Translations under genes and position numbers: made by a program
Part shown: positions 7,805 to 16,800 of the stretch, one piece after another
Position numbering within the stretch: position 1 is the stretch's first letter
How the letters are laid out: every line of letters starts with the position of its first letter
Notes under the pieces: model-generated
What the model saw: only the letters and a program-made list of their open reading frames with translations
What the model was told of the DNA's origin: nothing
Database searches by the model: none
NCBI RefSeq assembly: GCF_000383235.1
Contig: NZ_KB910951.1
Location: forward strand, 1-54,893
Source: Bacillus sp. 123MFChir2
GTDB lineage: Bacteria; Bacillota; Bacilli; Bacillales; Bacillaceae_G
Length of the DNA: 54,893 bases
Reading direction: 5' to 3'

Positions 7805-8983
7805 TTATTCTTTCAATAGTTCCATTGCCGTTTGTAAAAATAATTGTGCACCGCGAATTAAAGCTGTTTCGTCTACATCAAATTTGGGATGATGATGTGG
7901 ATAGCGTGTTTCTTTATTTTCATTCCCTGTTCCTAGCTTTATAAAACAACCTGGGGCCTTTTGTAAATATGCAGAAAAATCCTCTCCCCCCATAGAAGGT
8001 GGCAGCGTGGTAATACTTTCTTTTCCAAACAATGTGATTGCACTATTTTCTACTATTTTTGTCACATACGAATCATTTATAACTGGATTATATCCATACC
8101 GATACGTATATGCGTACGCTGCATCATGCGCTGCTGTAGTTCCTTTTACAATTTGTTCAATAATCCCTTCAGATTCCTGTCTTAATCTGTTCTCAAAGCA
8201 ACGCACCGTTCCTATAATCGTTGCTGTCTCAGGAATAATATTATCGGTTGTTCCAGCATGAAATTGTGTAACCGAGACCACCCGTTGTTCAAATGCATCA
8301 GTCCGCCTTGAAACAAGATGCTGTAAATTTGTAATAATTTGTGCACCAATTACAATTGGGTCCACCGTTTGCTTCGGATGTGCAGCATGTCCTCCTTTTC
8401 CTTTAATATCAATAGTAAATACATCAGGTGCTGCCATCATCGATCCATAAGTAATTCCTATTTGCCCACTATCTAGTCCTGACATGACATGTAAACCGAT
8501 CACATAATCTACACCATCCATAACGCCTGCCTTGACCATCTCTTGCCCTCCACCAGGGTATTGTTCTTCAGCGTGTTGAAACAAAAGGCGAATTTCCCCT
8601 CCCCAGTCATTATCATATTTTGCTAAAGCTTCTGCCGCGCCTAATAAAATTGCCGTATGTGCATCATGACCACAAGCATGCATAATTCCTGGTACAATTG
8701 ATGCATATGGTTTCATTGTTTGCTCTTGAATTGGAAGTGCATCTATATCTGCGCGGATTGCAATGGTTTTACCTGAACCTTTTCCTTTTCGCGTTGCCAT
8801 TACACTGCATGCTGTTGGTCTTGTTAGATCAAAATAAGATAACGAATCCAATGTGTCATATACAAACTGTGATGTATGTCTTTCCTGAAATGACAATTCA
8901 GGGTGCTGATGCAAATAGCGTCGCCAATTTCGAATATTGTCTTCAGAAAGGTAACGTAACCAATCTACTTGAGATGTTTTCAT
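7805..8983 (-). CDS. M20 family amidohydrolase / N-acyl amino acid hydrolase
   Basis: A 392-residue zinc-dependent amidohydrolase of the M20D (hippurate hydrolase/IAA-amino acid hydrolase) group, removing acyl groups from N-acyl amino acids or related amides. Metal-binding motifs in order: GIMHACGHDAHTAILLG (about 95-111), HAEEQYPGGGQEM (about 131-143), and MGGEDFSAYL near residue 345. The dimerisation domain starts at KGKGGHAAHP (about 193). ATG 8983 follows AGGGAG by nine bases; the TTG at 8992 overlaps that spacing and is less likely. Monocistronic. Confidence 0.88.
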   Translation of the reverse strand: MKTSQVDWLRYLSEDNIRNWRRYLHQHPELSFQERHTSQFVYDTLDSLSYFDLTRPTACSVMATRKGKGSGKTIAIRADIDALPIQEQTMKPYASIVPGIMHACGHDAHTAILLGAAEALAKYDNDWGGEIRLLFQHAEEQYPGGGQEMVKAGVMDGVDYVIGLHVMSGLDSGQIGITYGSMMAAPDVFTIDIKGKGGHAAHPKQTVDPIVIGAQIITNLQHLVSRRTDAFEQRVVSVTQFHAGTTDNIIPETATIIGTVRCFENRLRQESEGIIEQIVKGTTAAHDAAYAYTYRYGYNPVINDSYVTKIVENSAITLFGKESITTLPPSMGGEDFSAYLQKAPGCFIKLGTGNENKETRYPHHHPKFDVDETALIRGAQLFLQTAMELLKE

Positions 8984-9099
8984 CCGCTTCAACTCCCTAT
9001 TCTATTTTTAACAATCTTATTCCACCATGAATGACCGTATTCCCTTGTTTAATGAGAGTTTATGTACTATCTTAGTTAGAAGTAGCATATTCTTGTCCT

Positions 9100-9144
9100 T
9101 TCCTTTGCAAAGGAATTACAATTCTATCTGGAATGTAATATAAT
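9100..9144 (+). promoter_or_regulatory. dlt operon promoter with an adjacent perfect palindrome
   Basis: TTACAA (9116-9121), 17 bases, TATAAT (9139-9144) is a plausible SigA promoter for dltX-A-B-C-D. Immediately upstream is the 16-bp perfect palindrome TTCCTTTGCAAAGGAA (9100-9115), which could be a regulator site. The transcript would have a leader of about 150 bases (9151-9302). I could not see a convincing ECF sigma promoter, although dlt operons are often under SigX/SigM-type control. Confidence 0.4.
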
Positions 9145-9302
9145 TGTTAAGTTAGGGATTTTCTTTTTTAACATTTAGTGCTACTATCAGAAAAGAGCCT
9201 TTCCGTCTTACATTTACCTAAAATGTGGAATTTTCGTGTTTTTCAAAGTGATGTAGGATATGATACTTACATACGAATACTATTTCATAGAGGGGGACAG
9301 AC

Positions 9303-9449
9303 ATGAAAATATTAAAAGAAATATGGTCTCAACCACTCACGCAATGGATTGCAAAAACTTGTTACTACCTTGCGATTTTATTTGCTTTACTATGGTTGTA
9401 TGGATTCCAAGATACAAATACAAGTACATTTATTTACAATGAATTTTAG
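9303..9449 (+). CDS. dltX: DltX, small teichoic acid D-alanylation membrane protein
   Basis: A 48-residue single-pass membrane protein placed 12 bases before dltA, too short for most gene finders. Sequence: an amphipathic head MKILKEIWSQPLTQW, a hydrophobic helix at about 16-34, and the conserved C-terminal tail TFIYNEF, the hallmark of DltX. Known work shows DltX is needed for D-Ala transfer to teichoic acids, the C-terminal motif probably acting with DltB and DltD at the membrane. ATG 9303 follows AGAGGGGG. Confidence 0.93.
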   Translation: MKILKEIWSQPLTQWIAKTCYYLAILFALLWLYGFQDTNTSTFIYNEF

Positions 9450-9461
9450 GGTGGGAGCGTT

Positions 9462-10976
9462 ATGAAGTTATTAGAACAGATTGAAAAATGGGCGCTTGAA
9501 ACGCCTGACCAAACTGCTTTTGTTTGGCGAGATGCGAAAATTACGTACAAACAATTAAAAGAAGACTCTGATGCATTAGCACATTGGATTTCTTCTCAAT
9601 ATGAAGATGACCGTTCACCAATTATGGTATACGGACATATGCAACCAGAAATGATTGTCTGTTTCCTAGGATGTGTCAAAGCTGGTCATGCATATATTCC
9701 AGTAGACGTCTCAATTCCAGCTGATCGTGTACTACGCATTGCGGAAAGTTCTGGTGCAAAGCTACTTTTATCTCCAACTGATGTTACAGTGGCTGATTTA
9801 CCAGTTGATATTATTGATGGAATCCAATTACAAGATATTCTTCTCACTCATAAAGGAAATGTCCCAAATCCTGAACATGCAGTAAATGACGAAGACAACT
9901 TCTACATCATTTACACATCAGGTAGTACGGGAAATCCAAAAGGTGTACAAATTACGTATAACTGCCTTGTAAGCTTTACAAAATGGACGGTTGAAGACTT
10001 CAACTTACAAACAGGACAAGTTTTCTTGAACCAAGCACCTTTCTCATTTGACCTATCTGTTATGGACATTTATCCATCATTAGTAACCGGTGGTACACTA
10101 TGGGCAATTGATAAAGATATGATTGCACGTCCAAAAGATTTATTTGCTTCTTTAGAACAATCAGATACACAAGTTTGGACATCTACACCGTCCTTTGCAG
10201 AAATGTGTTTAATGGAACCGTCTTTCTCAGAAGGTATGCTTCCAAATATGAAAACATTCTTATTCTGCGGTGAAGTATTATCTAATGATGTTGCAAAAAA
10301 ACTATTAGAACGTTTCCCAAAAGCTACGATTATGAATACATATGGACCAACAGAAGCAACTGTTGCAGTGACTGGTATTCATGTAACAAATGAAGTAGTG
10401 GAGAAATATAAATCTCTTCCAGTCGGTTACTGTAAATCAGATTGCCGCATCATTATTATGAAAGAAGATGGTACAATCGCAGCTGATGGTGAGAAGGGTG
10501 AAATTATCATTGTTGGTCCAAGTGTAAGTGTTGGATACTTAGGAAGCCCTGAATTAACAGAAAAAGCATTCACTGTTATTAACGAAGAACGCGCTTATAA
10601 AACAGGTGACGCTGGCTATTTAGAAAATGGACTTCTTTTCTATAACGGTCGTCTTGATTTCCAAATTAAACTACACGGTTATCGTATGGAGTTAGAAGAA
10701 ATTGAACATCACCTTCGTTCTTGTTCATATGTAGAATCGGCTGTTGTACTTCCAATTAAAAAAGGTGAAAAATATGACTACTTATTAGCGGTTGTTGTTC
10801 CGGGTGAACATACTTTTGAAAAAGAATTCAAATTAACATCTGCGATTAAGAAAGAACTCAATGAACGATTACCGAATTACATGATTCCACGAAAGTTCAT
10901 GTATCAATCTTCTATTCCAATGACACCAAATGGAAAAGTAGATCGTAAAAAATTATTGAGTGAGGTTACAGCATGA
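9462..10976 (+). CDS. dltA: D-alanine--D-alanyl carrier protein ligase DltA
   Basis: Cytosolic adenylating enzyme that activates D-alanine with ATP and loads it onto the phosphopantetheine arm of DltC. The 504 residues equal the family length. The adenylate-forming signature [12 protein letters not shown] is at 151-162, [13 protein letters not shown] at about 292-304, KTGDAGY near 385, and the C-terminal catalytic lysine loop [10 protein letters not shown] near 488-497. ATG 9462 follows GGGTGGGAG. Its stop codon overlaps the dltB start by four bases, indicating translational coupling. Confidence 0.97.
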   Translation: MKLLEQIEKWALETPDQTAFVWRDAKITYKQLKEDSDALAHWISSQYEDDRSPIMVYGHMQPEMIVCFLGCVKAGHAYIPVDVSIPADRVLRIAESSGAKLLLSPTDVTVADLPVDIIDGIQLQDILLTHKGNVPNPEHAVNDEDNFYIIYTSGSTGNPKGVQITYNCLVSFTKWTVEDFNLQTGQVFLNQAPFSFDLSVMDIYPSLVTGGTLWAIDKDMIARPKDLFASLEQSDTQVWTSTPSFAEMCLMEPSFSEGMLPNMKTFLFCGEVLSNDVAKKLLERFPKATIMNTYGPTEATVAVTGIHVTNEVVEKYKSLPVGYCKSDCRIIIMKEDGTIAADGEKGEIIIVGPSVSVGYLGSPELTEKAFTVINEERAYKTGDAGYLENGLLFYNGRLDFQIKLHGYRMELEEIEHHLRSCSYVESAVVLPIKKGEKYDYLLAVVVPGEHTFEKEFKLTSAIKKELNERLPNYMIPRKFMYQSSIPMTPNGKVDRKKLLSEVTA

Positions 10977-12214
10977 CCCCATATGCATCATTTTATTTTT
11001 TCGCTATTGTAGGCATTTTGCTTATTCCTACCATTATTGCTGGGTTACGAGGGAAAATGCTGCGTAAATATAATGCGGTTGTAACACTTATTATGTTGGC
11101 TGTTATCTTTTCAGATAAACCAATACAAGCTGTTGCACTAGCAATATTTGCAATTTGGCAATTTATTTTGATTAAAGGTTATTTAGCATTAAGGCAGCGT
11201 GATAACAAAACTAGTATCTTTTGCACTGCTGTTGTTTTATCAATTTTACCGCTTATTTTAGTAAAAATTATACCTGCTGTACCAGCTTTAAAATCACTCG
11301 TACTTTTTGATATACCTGTTAGCAATTTGATTGTATTTCTTGGTGTACCAAATGGAACATTTACTGTTAGCAATTTGGTTGTATTTCTTGGTGTATCATA
11401 TGTAACATTTAGAGCTGTACAAATGATATTTGAAATTCGTGATGGTCTGATTAAAGAAATATCACTATTTAAGTTTTGGGAGTTTCTTTTATTCTTCCCA
11501 GCGATTTCAACAGGTCCGATCGATCGTTATCGTCGTTTCCAAAAAGATGTAGAGAAACCACCATCAGCAGATGAGTATAAAGCATTGCTTTATACAGGAA
11601 TCAATCGTATTTTCCAAGGTTTTCTTTACAAATTTATTATCGCTTATTTAATAAACAAATACCTTTTAGATACACCACTAACGAAACAATTTACATTTTC
11701 ATCAGTTATGACTGAGATGTATGCATATAGTTTCTACTTATTCTTCGACTTCGCGGGATACAGTGCATTTGTAATTGGTGTGAGTTACTTAATGGGGATT
11801 AAAACACCTGAAAACTTTAATAAACCATTTATAAGTCGTAACATTAAAGATTTTTGGAACCGTTGGCACATGAGTTTATCATTCTGGTTCCGAGACTTTA
11901 TCTATATGCGCTTTGTCTTTTTTGCGACAAAGAAAAAACTAATTAAAAACCGCTATACAATTTCTTATATCGGTGCTTTTTTAAACTTTTTCATTATGGG
12001 AGTTTGGCACGGACTAACGTGGTATTATATTGTCTATGGCCTATATCATGCAATTTTGTTTATTTCATTTGATATATTTGAACGAAAAAACAAAAAGCAT
12101 AAATTTTGGCCTAACAATAAGTTCACACACGTCCTGGCGATTATTATTACATTCCATTTCGTTTGTTTTGGTCTTCTGATCTTCTCAGGTCACCTGAACA
12201 GATTCTTTAGTTAA
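10973..12214 (+). CDS. dltB: DltB, MBOAT D-alanyl transferase, with an internal duplication
   Basis: Polytopic MBOAT protein that takes D-Ala from DltC and passes it across the membrane for esterification to teichoic acids. The catalytic His is His346 in [11 protein letters not shown], and [18 protein letters not shown] is the other conserved MBOAT motif. At 413 residues it is longer than the usual 385-400. The excess is explained by a tandem 16-residue repeat, [16 protein letters not shown] (116-131) then [16 protein letters not shown] (132-147), just before the conserved YVTFRAVQ. The second copy is the canonical one. Whether the longer protein is active is unknown. Confidence 0.96.
   Translation: MTPYASFYFFAIVGILLIPTIIAGLRGKMLRKYNAVVTLIMLAVIFSDKPIQAVALAIFAIWQFILIKGYLALRQRDNKTSIFCTAVVLSILPLILVKIIPAVPALKSLVLFDIPVSNLIVFLGVPNGTFTVSNLVVFLGVSYVTFRAVQMIFEIRDGLIKEISLFKFWEFLLFFPAISTGPIDRYRRFQKDVEKPPSADEYKALLYTGINRIFQGFLYKFIIAYLINKYLLDTPLTKQFTFSSVMTEMYAYSFYLFFDFAGYSAFVIGVSYLMGIKTPENFNKPFISRNIKDFWNRWHMSLSFWFRDFIYMRFVFFATKKKLIKNRYTISYIGAFLNFFIMGVWHGLTWYYIVYGLYHAILFISFDIFERKNKKHKFWPNNKFTHVLAIIITFHFVCFGLLIFSGHLNRFFS
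11318..11413 (+). repeat. 48-bp in-frame tandem duplication within dltB
   Basis: Units 11318-11365 and 11366-11413 both begin GTTAGCAATTTG and share TTGTATTTCTTGGTGTA; they differ at about seven of 48 positions, mainly in the last third. The divergence implies the duplication is not brand-new. Confidence 0.9.
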
Positions 12215-12271
12215 ACACCTTAGTGTAAAGACTAAGAAAATACAAATTATGATTATAAAGGAGAATTAACA

Positions 12272-12511
12272 ATGGCTGAATTTAAAGATCAAGTATTAGA
12301 TATTTTAGAGGAAGTTTGTGAAAACGACATCGTAAAGGAAAATACAGATGTACAATTATTTGAAGAAGGAATTCTTGATTCTTTCGGTACAGTATCCTTA
12401 TTAGTAGAATTCCAAGAACGTTTAGGCATTGAAGTGTCTATTTCTGACTTTGACCGTGACGAGTGGGCAACACCAAACATGATTATTAAGAAACTGGAAG
12501 ATATGCGATGA
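12272..12511 (+). CDS. dltC: D-alanyl carrier protein DltC
   Basis: Acidic acyl-carrier-type protein of 79 residues that holds D-alanine as a thioester on a 4'-phosphopantetheine attached to Ser37 in [12 protein letters not shown] (residues 33-44). ATG 12272 follows AAAGGAG. It starts 57 bases after dltB and its last four bases overlap dltD, so all four genes are one operon. Confidence 0.97.
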   Translation: MAEFKDQVLDILEEVCENDIVKENTDVQLFEEGILDSFGTVSLLVEFQERLGIEVSISDFDRDEWATPNMIIKKLEDMR

Positions 12512-13683
12512 AACAACCAACGTTTGGCCCGATGCTTCTAGCATTTGCTCTTTTTTGCGTGGTGTTATTTATTCCATCACGCTTCCTTTTACCACTTATC
12601 GGGGAGCAAAAGGTCGACGATGCCGCAACATCTTTAAAGAAAGAAATGTTTCAAGGCATTGCAATGCAACAAAAGATGCTAGAAGATCCAAAATTCCTTC
12701 CGATGTATGGTTCATCGGAATTTTCTCGATTGGATGTGTACCATCCATCTAACTACTTTAAAGTAAAAAATCAAGAATTTACACCGTTTCTTATCGGTCG
12801 CGGTGGAACACAAAGTCTTACCCATGTATTAAGTTTAGCTTCCTCGATGGATCAGTTAGAAAATCGCAAAATCGTCTTTGTCCTTTCGCCACAATGGTTC
12901 GTAAAGGAAGGTTTAGATGAAGTGCATTTTGCGCCAAACTTTTCGTCTCAACAAGCGTATCATCTTATCTTTAACAATGACTTAAAGCCTGAGATGAAAA
13001 AGCAAATTGCTAAGCGCTTATTAAAATATGAAATTGTTCAAAAAGACACACTCCTAAAAACTTCTTTAGAAGGAATTGTGTATGATGATACAAAACATAA
13101 TGTGAAAGCAGCGGCGACAAAACCATTTGCATACGTATATCGTAATATTTTAGACCGCAAAGATTTAGTTGCATCAATATTCGATATTAAACCGCGAAAA
13201 ACACATATAGATCCTGAATTAAAATCGCTTGCTTGGGAAGAAATTCGTAAGCGCGCAGAAAAAACTGGTGAAATAGAATCTAAAACAAATCCGTTTGGCA
13301 TTGAAGATCCGTACTATAACAAAGGAATTAAGAAAAAATTAGAACGTCTAAAAGGCTACCGATCAAATGAATCATTCAATGAATCACCAGAGTATGACGA
13401 TTTCCAATTAGTCTTAGACATTTTAAAACAGTCGCATGCAAAACCTTTGTTTATTTCTGTTCCTGTTAATGGTCCATGGTACGATTATGCTGGATTCCCG
13501 AAAGAACGCCGTGATGTATACTATAAAAAAATTAATGAACAAATTACCAAAGCTGGATTCCCAGTTACAGACTTTTCGAGCCATGAATATGATAAGTATT
13601 TCTTAAAAGATACGATGCATTTAGGTTGGAAAGGCTGGGTATATGTCGACGAGGCACTTCAACAGTTTTATAAAAGTAACTAA
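12508..13683 (+). CDS. dltD: DltD, D-alanyl-lipoteichoic acid biosynthesis protein
   Basis: Membrane-anchored extracellular protein of 391 residues that completes D-Ala transfer onto lipoteichoic acid. One N-terminal anchor helix (about 7-28) is followed by an SGNH-hydrolase-like domain. [15 protein letters not shown] (about 70-84) contains the conserved catalytic Ser region, and [18 protein letters not shown] near the C-terminus carries the Asp/His pair. Start ATG overlaps the dltC stop. The terminator at 13687-13718 ends the operon. Confidence 0.96.
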   Translation: MKQPTFGPMLLAFALFCVVLFIPSRFLLPLIGEQKVDDAATSLKKEMFQGIAMQQKMLEDPKFLPMYGSSEFSRLDVYHPSNYFKVKNQEFTPFLIGRGGTQSLTHVLSLASSMDQLENRKIVFVLSPQWFVKEGLDEVHFAPNFSSQQAYHLIFNNDLKPEMKKQIAKRLLKYEIVQKDTLLKTSLEGIVYDDTKHNVKAAATKPFAYVYRNILDRKDLVASIFDIKPRKTHIDPELKSLAWEEIRKRAEKTGEIESKTNPFGIEDPYYNKGIKKKLERLKGYRSNESFNESPEYDDFQLVLDILKQSHAKPLFISVPVNGPWYDYAGFPKERRDVYYKKINEQITKAGFPVTDFSSHEYDKYFLKDTMHLGWKGWVYVDEALQQFYKSN

Positions 13684-13686
13684 GAA

Positions 13687-13718
13687 GAACGCTTGAATAT
13701 TTCAAGCGTTCTCTTTTT
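13687..13718. terminator. bidirectional terminator after dltD
   Basis: GAACGCTTGAA (13687-13697) and TTCAAGCGTTC (13701-13711) around TAT, followed by T-rich sequence. Shared with the convergent gene ending at 13718. Confidence 0.88.
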
Positions 13719-14803
13719 TACTTATAAACCGTACTTTGTAATCTAGTTAGTGTTTCCTTTGCCTCTTTCATCACTCTCATGATAGTTTGCTGGGCCCCTT
13801 CTATTTGTGCTAAAGACGAAGCCTGCCCTGCCCAAAGTGACATATACTCACGATTATTCTGTTTCACCGCTGCTTTGCGAATATCTGTTGTTAATGCATT
13901 TTGAATTGGATATGCAGGAAATTTCTCTTCTTTATTTTTTAATTGTTCGATAAAGTCATTTTGAATTCCTCTTGCATATTTACCTGAAAATGCACGTGTC
14001 ATTGTCGTACTTTGGTCTGCACTCTTTATAATTGCCTCTTTGTGTGCCTTATGAGCTGCACTTTCATAACAAGTTAAAAATGCTGTGCCCATTTGTACTC
14101 CTTCGGCACCGAGTGCATAAGCTGCCACTACTCCCCGTCCATCCATGATTCCACCTGCTGCAACAATTGGAATATGAGGAATAGCATCAACAAGCTGTGG
14201 AATCAGTGCAGTTGTTCCAATCATAGAATCTTGTTCTTTCCCTAGAAATGTCCCGCGATGTCCTCCTGCCTCACTACCTTGTCCTACAATAATATCTACG
14301 CCTAAATGGGCTAATACTTTCCCTTCTGCCATATTTGTTGCCGTACCAATTATTTTTATCCCATGTCTTTTTAACAGCTCTATTTCTTCCTGTTTTGGTG
14401 TATCAAAAGTAAAACTAAAAACAGGTACATTCTCCTCGATAAGAACTTTCAGCTGTTCTGTATAGTTCTCTGGTAACTGTACCGTTTGCTTTACGATCTC
14501 CAATTGCAATTGTTCACAAATAGGTTGTAATAAATGTTGTGCTTCCTCTACTTGCTTTTCATTTATTTGTACGTCTTTTGTAATGAACAAGTTCACTGCA
14601 AACGGTTTATCTGTCAACTGGCGAATAGCACGTACCGCAAGGCGAACTTCTTCAGAACTCATATATCCTGCACCTAATGTTCCTAATCCTCCACTATTAG
14701 ACACAGCAGCTACTAACTCTGGTGTTACAACTGTTCCTGCCATACCGGCTTGAATAATTGGATATGTAATTTGCAGCTTCTCACATACTCGACTATAAAA
14801 CAT
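13718..14803 (-). CDS. NPD/FabK-like flavin-dependent oxidoreductase (nitronate monooxygenase family)
   Basis: A 361-residue FMN-binding TIM-barrel protein. QAGMAGTVVTPELVAAVSNSG (in two parts, residues 17-37) and GTLGAGY form the N-terminal flavin site; GQGSEAGGHRG and AAGGIMDGRGVVAAYALGAE are the phosphate-binding loops; TMTRAFSGKYARGI is also characteristic. Members oxidise alkyl nitronates, and FabK is an enoyl-ACP reductase; the sequence fits nitronate monooxygenase better. ATG 14803 follows AAAGGGGAG; the longer reading frame upstream lacks a site. Divergent from the S66 peptidase gene. Confidence 0.82.
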   Translation of the reverse strand: MFYSRVCEKLQITYPIIQAGMAGTVVTPELVAAVSNSGGLGTLGAGYMSSEEVRLAVRAIRQLTDKPFAVNLFITKDVQINEKQVEEAQHLLQPICEQLQLEIVKQTVQLPENYTEQLKVLIEENVPVFSFTFDTPKQEEIELLKRHGIKIIGTATNMAEGKVLAHLGVDIIVGQGSEAGGHRGTFLGKEQDSMIGTTALIPQLVDAIPHIPIVAAGGIMDGRGVVAAYALGAEGVQMGTAFLTCYESAAHKAHKEAIIKSADQSTTMTRAFSGKYARGIQNDFIEQLKNKEEKFPAYPIQNALTTDIRKAAVKQNNREYMSLWAGQASSLAQIEGAQQTIMRVMKEAKETLTRLQSTVYK

Positions 14804-14912
14804 TTTTTCTCCCCTTTCTCTTATATTTTCTTGCCCACCAAAACCATTTCCTTCTTTCCTCAATTATTGAAGACCCATTACATGAATATAGTGTAAGAAA
14901 GGAGGGAATTTG

Positions 14913-15815
14913 ATGCAGTACCCAGAACCGTTACAATACGGAGATACCGTTATGATCATTGCTCCAGCAGGTCCACCATCTATCGAGAACATTCTTCAAG
15001 CAAAACGAAAATTCGAAGAGATGGGCTTATTCGTTATCATTGGAAAGAGTGTACAAGAAAAACGGGGCTATTTAGCTGGAGATGATACCGTCCGTCTTCA
15101 TGACTTACACCATGCCTTTACAAATCCATATGTAAAAGGAATTTTTTGCGCTAGAGGGGGATATGGGGCTGGTCGCCTTCTACCTTCTATTAACTATGAA
15201 CTCATTCGAGATAACCCAAAAATTTTCTGGGGTTATAGTGATATTACAGCCTTACACATCGCTTTTGGACAATTTGCAAGGCTCGTCACTTTTCATGGTC
15301 CTATGATGGAGGAAGTTGGCAAAGGGCTCGATACTCTTTCTTTTTCCTCTTTCAAACAACTATTTCGTCCGCACTCTATCATTCTAGAAGGAGCAGCGTT
15401 TCTTCACTCTTTCAATTGTTGTATCACCGCTCCTCTTGTCGGAGGAAACTTAAGCGTAATTACAAGTACACTTGGTACACCGTACGAAATTGATACAACA
15501 GATAAATTATTATTATTAGAAGAAATCAGCGAAGAGCCTTATCGTGTTGATCGTATGTTAAATCAATTACGCTTAGGAAAGAAGTTAGAACAGTGTGCTG
15601 GCGTTATTTTTACAAGTTGTCACAAGTGTACATCTTCAAAACCGGCTTTACCTATTTCCGAAATTCTATATGATTATATTCTCTCTTACAATATTCCCCT
15701 TTTGTATAACTTACCGATTGGTCATATAAGGCCAAATATAGGCGTTCCTCTAGGTGTCCCTTCTACAATAAACGGGAAACTAAGAACACTCTCTATCTCT
15801 TCTGGTATAAAGTGA
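14913..15815 (+). CDS. S66 family LD-carboxypeptidase
   Basis: A 300-residue serine peptidase of family S66, which removes the terminal D-Ala from muropeptide tetrapeptides during murein recycling; MccF-type members instead inactivate microcin C-like peptides. Motifs: VMIIAPAGPPS (about 13-23), ARGGYGAGRLLP (about 81-92) and the nucleophile segment WGYSDITALH (about 107-116), with the Glu/His part in EEISEEPYRVDRML. ATG 14913 is seven bases after AAAGGAGG; the in-frame TTG just before it is less likely. Confidence 0.87.
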   Translation: MQYPEPLQYGDTVMIIAPAGPPSIENILQAKRKFEEMGLFVIIGKSVQEKRGYLAGDDTVRLHDLHHAFTNPYVKGIFCARGGYGAGRLLPSINYELIRDNPKIFWGYSDITALHIAFGQFARLVTFHGPMMEEVGKGLDTLSFSSFKQLFRPHSIILEGAAFLHSFNCCITAPLVGGNLSVITSTLGTPYEIDTTDKLLLLEEISEEPYRVDRMLNQLRLGKKLEQCAGVIFTSCHKCTSSKPALPISEILYDYILSYNIPLLYNLPIGHIRPNIGVPLGVPSTINGKLRTLSISSGIK

Positions 15816-15835
15816 AACTTTAATCAGTGGGGGGG
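15810..15835 (+). repeat. short dispersed repeat, copy 1
   Basis: AAGTGAAACTTTAATCAGTG plus a run of G directly downstream of the carboxypeptidase stop. A near-identical stretch (one T to C change) is at 46966-46990. Not part of the bcr1-like family. Confidence 0.5.
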
Positions 15836-15881
15836 TTTCTTCATCCTCCACTTCTCTTCTTCGTTTTCTCTCAATCTTATA

Positions 15882-15918
15882 GGAAAAAGGAGAAGCTTGT
15901 CTTGCTTCTCCTTTTTCC
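15882..15918 (-). terminator. hairpin between the carboxypeptidase and Asn-rich genes
   Basis: GGAAAAAGGAGAAGC (15882-15896) pairs perfectly with GCTTCTCCTTTTTCC (15904-15918) around TTGTCTT. It can serve the convergent genes on both sides. Confidence 0.7.
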
Positions 15919-15923
15919 ATTCA

Positions 15924-16124
15924 TTAATTCTTGTTGTTGTTATTGTTGTTATTCTTATAATTCCACATGTTCCAACCATAACAGCAGCTATTCTTATTGT
16001 TATTCTTGTTATTGTTGTTATTGTTATTGTTGTTATTATTGTTATTGTTATTGTTATTGTTGTTGTTCCACATGTTCCAACCATAACAGCAGCTATTCTT
16101 GTTGTTGTTGTTGTCGTTAGCCAT
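15924..16124 (-). CDS. Asn-rich low-complexity protein with duplicated Cys/Trp motif
   Basis: A 66-residue protein made of long asparagine runs and two copies of NSCCYGWNMWN, one at each side of a run of about twenty Asn. No signal peptide or membrane segment. ATG 16124 lies ten bases after GAGG in AGAGGATGG. The codons AAC and AAT form a degenerate trinucleotide microsatellite, so length variation between strains is expected. Function unknown; the CC-Y-G-W pairs could bind metal or cross-link, as in some spore-surface proteins, but that is speculation. Confidence 0.6.
   Translation of the reverse strand: MANDNNNNKNSCCYGWNMWNNNNNNNNNNNNNNNNNNNNKNNNKNSCCYGWNMWNYKNNNNNNNKN
15961..16100. repeat. 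35-bp direct repeats flanking a TTG/TTA microsatellite
   Basis: The 35 bases at 15961-15995 recur exactly at 16066-16100; both begin TTCCACATGTTCCAACC. The 70 bases between them are almost entirely TTG/TTA triplets. In-frame recombination or slippage would change protein length by multiples of one residue. Confidence 0.9.
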
Positions 16125-16192
16125 ATATCCCCATCCTCTCTTGGTCAAGCTACTAATACTATATGTCCCCTTGAAAGAATGGTAACGGCAAT

Positions 16193-16591
16193 TTATTGAT
16201 AATAGTTAAAAATTCTTCCCGAAGCAATATCAGCAATTTCTGGAGGTGTAAATGTTTTATCAAGATCTGTGCCAATATTTAAGACCGCTGTCGCTTCCAC
16301 ATCAATGCTTTCAAATAACTCTTTTCCACGAATCGAAATAACAGGTGCATCCTCAGGCAATGCAGCTTGTAAAAATTCAAGTTGCGTAAAAAATGGTAAA
16401 ATCCATCTTCCGTCTCCCTGAAAATAGCGTAAATGCACTATTCCTTGTGAATCTCCTTCTTCTATATCAACTGTTCCTGCAACATAAACGTGTGTTGTTA
16501 ATAACGTTTCATAAAATTCTTTTTGTTTTTGTTTGTCTTCATCAGCTAATACTAATAATGTCTCTATTTTTTTTACTGGAATATGTGCCAT
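16193..16591 (-). CDS. SseB-like protein
   Basis: A 132-residue protein with an SseB N-terminal-type domain: ETLLVLADEDKQKQKEFYET, then VYVAGTVD, then LPFFTQLEFLQAAL, the pattern of this family named after E. coli enhanced serine sensitivity protein. ATG 16591 is six bases after AGGGTGG; the 46-codon upstream extension has no such site and is AT-rich. Biochemical role unknown. Monocistronic. Confidence 0.65.
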   Translation of the reverse strand: MAHIPVKKIETLLVLADEDKQKQKEFYETLLTTHVYVAGTVDIEEGDSQGIVHLRYFQGDGRWILPFFTQLEFLQAALPEDAPVISIRGKELFESIDVEATAVLNIGTDLDKTFTPPEIADIASGRIFNYYQ

Positions 16592-16775
16592 ACGCCGCCA
16601 CCCTGCTTTCAAAATTATTGTAATGTAATTATACAAAATATTCTCATTTTTTTCTATAAAATTATTTTTTACTATAACATCAACAGTAATGAAAACTAAG
16701 TTACTTCTTCGTTCTCTTTCCTCTAACAATGTTAATTCTAACTGATATGGAACATATCTTCTCTAAATGAAATAA

Positions 16776-16800
16776 GCTCTCCATACTTCAGGAGAGCCTT
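16776..16800 (-). terminator. terminator of the CPBP gene
   Basis: On the minus strand GGCTCTCC and GGAGAGCTT form a stem of seven pairs around TGAAGTAT, followed by TTATTT. The CPBP stop codon lies inside it. Confidence 0.6.

Noticed and set aside
8007-8261. Plus-strand ORF opposite the M20 amidohydrolase
   Set aside because: A shadow of the well-supported minus-strand gene with no ribosome site.
15961-16100. Possible CRISPR-like repeat pair
   Set aside because: Only two copies, the spacer is a triplet microsatellite, and the repeats encode a protein motif in frame.
15827-16120. Plus-strand ORFs rich in Cys/Tyr/Val opposite the Asn-rich gene
   Set aside because: They are antisense readings of the AAC/AAT microsatellite and lack a sensible start and composition.
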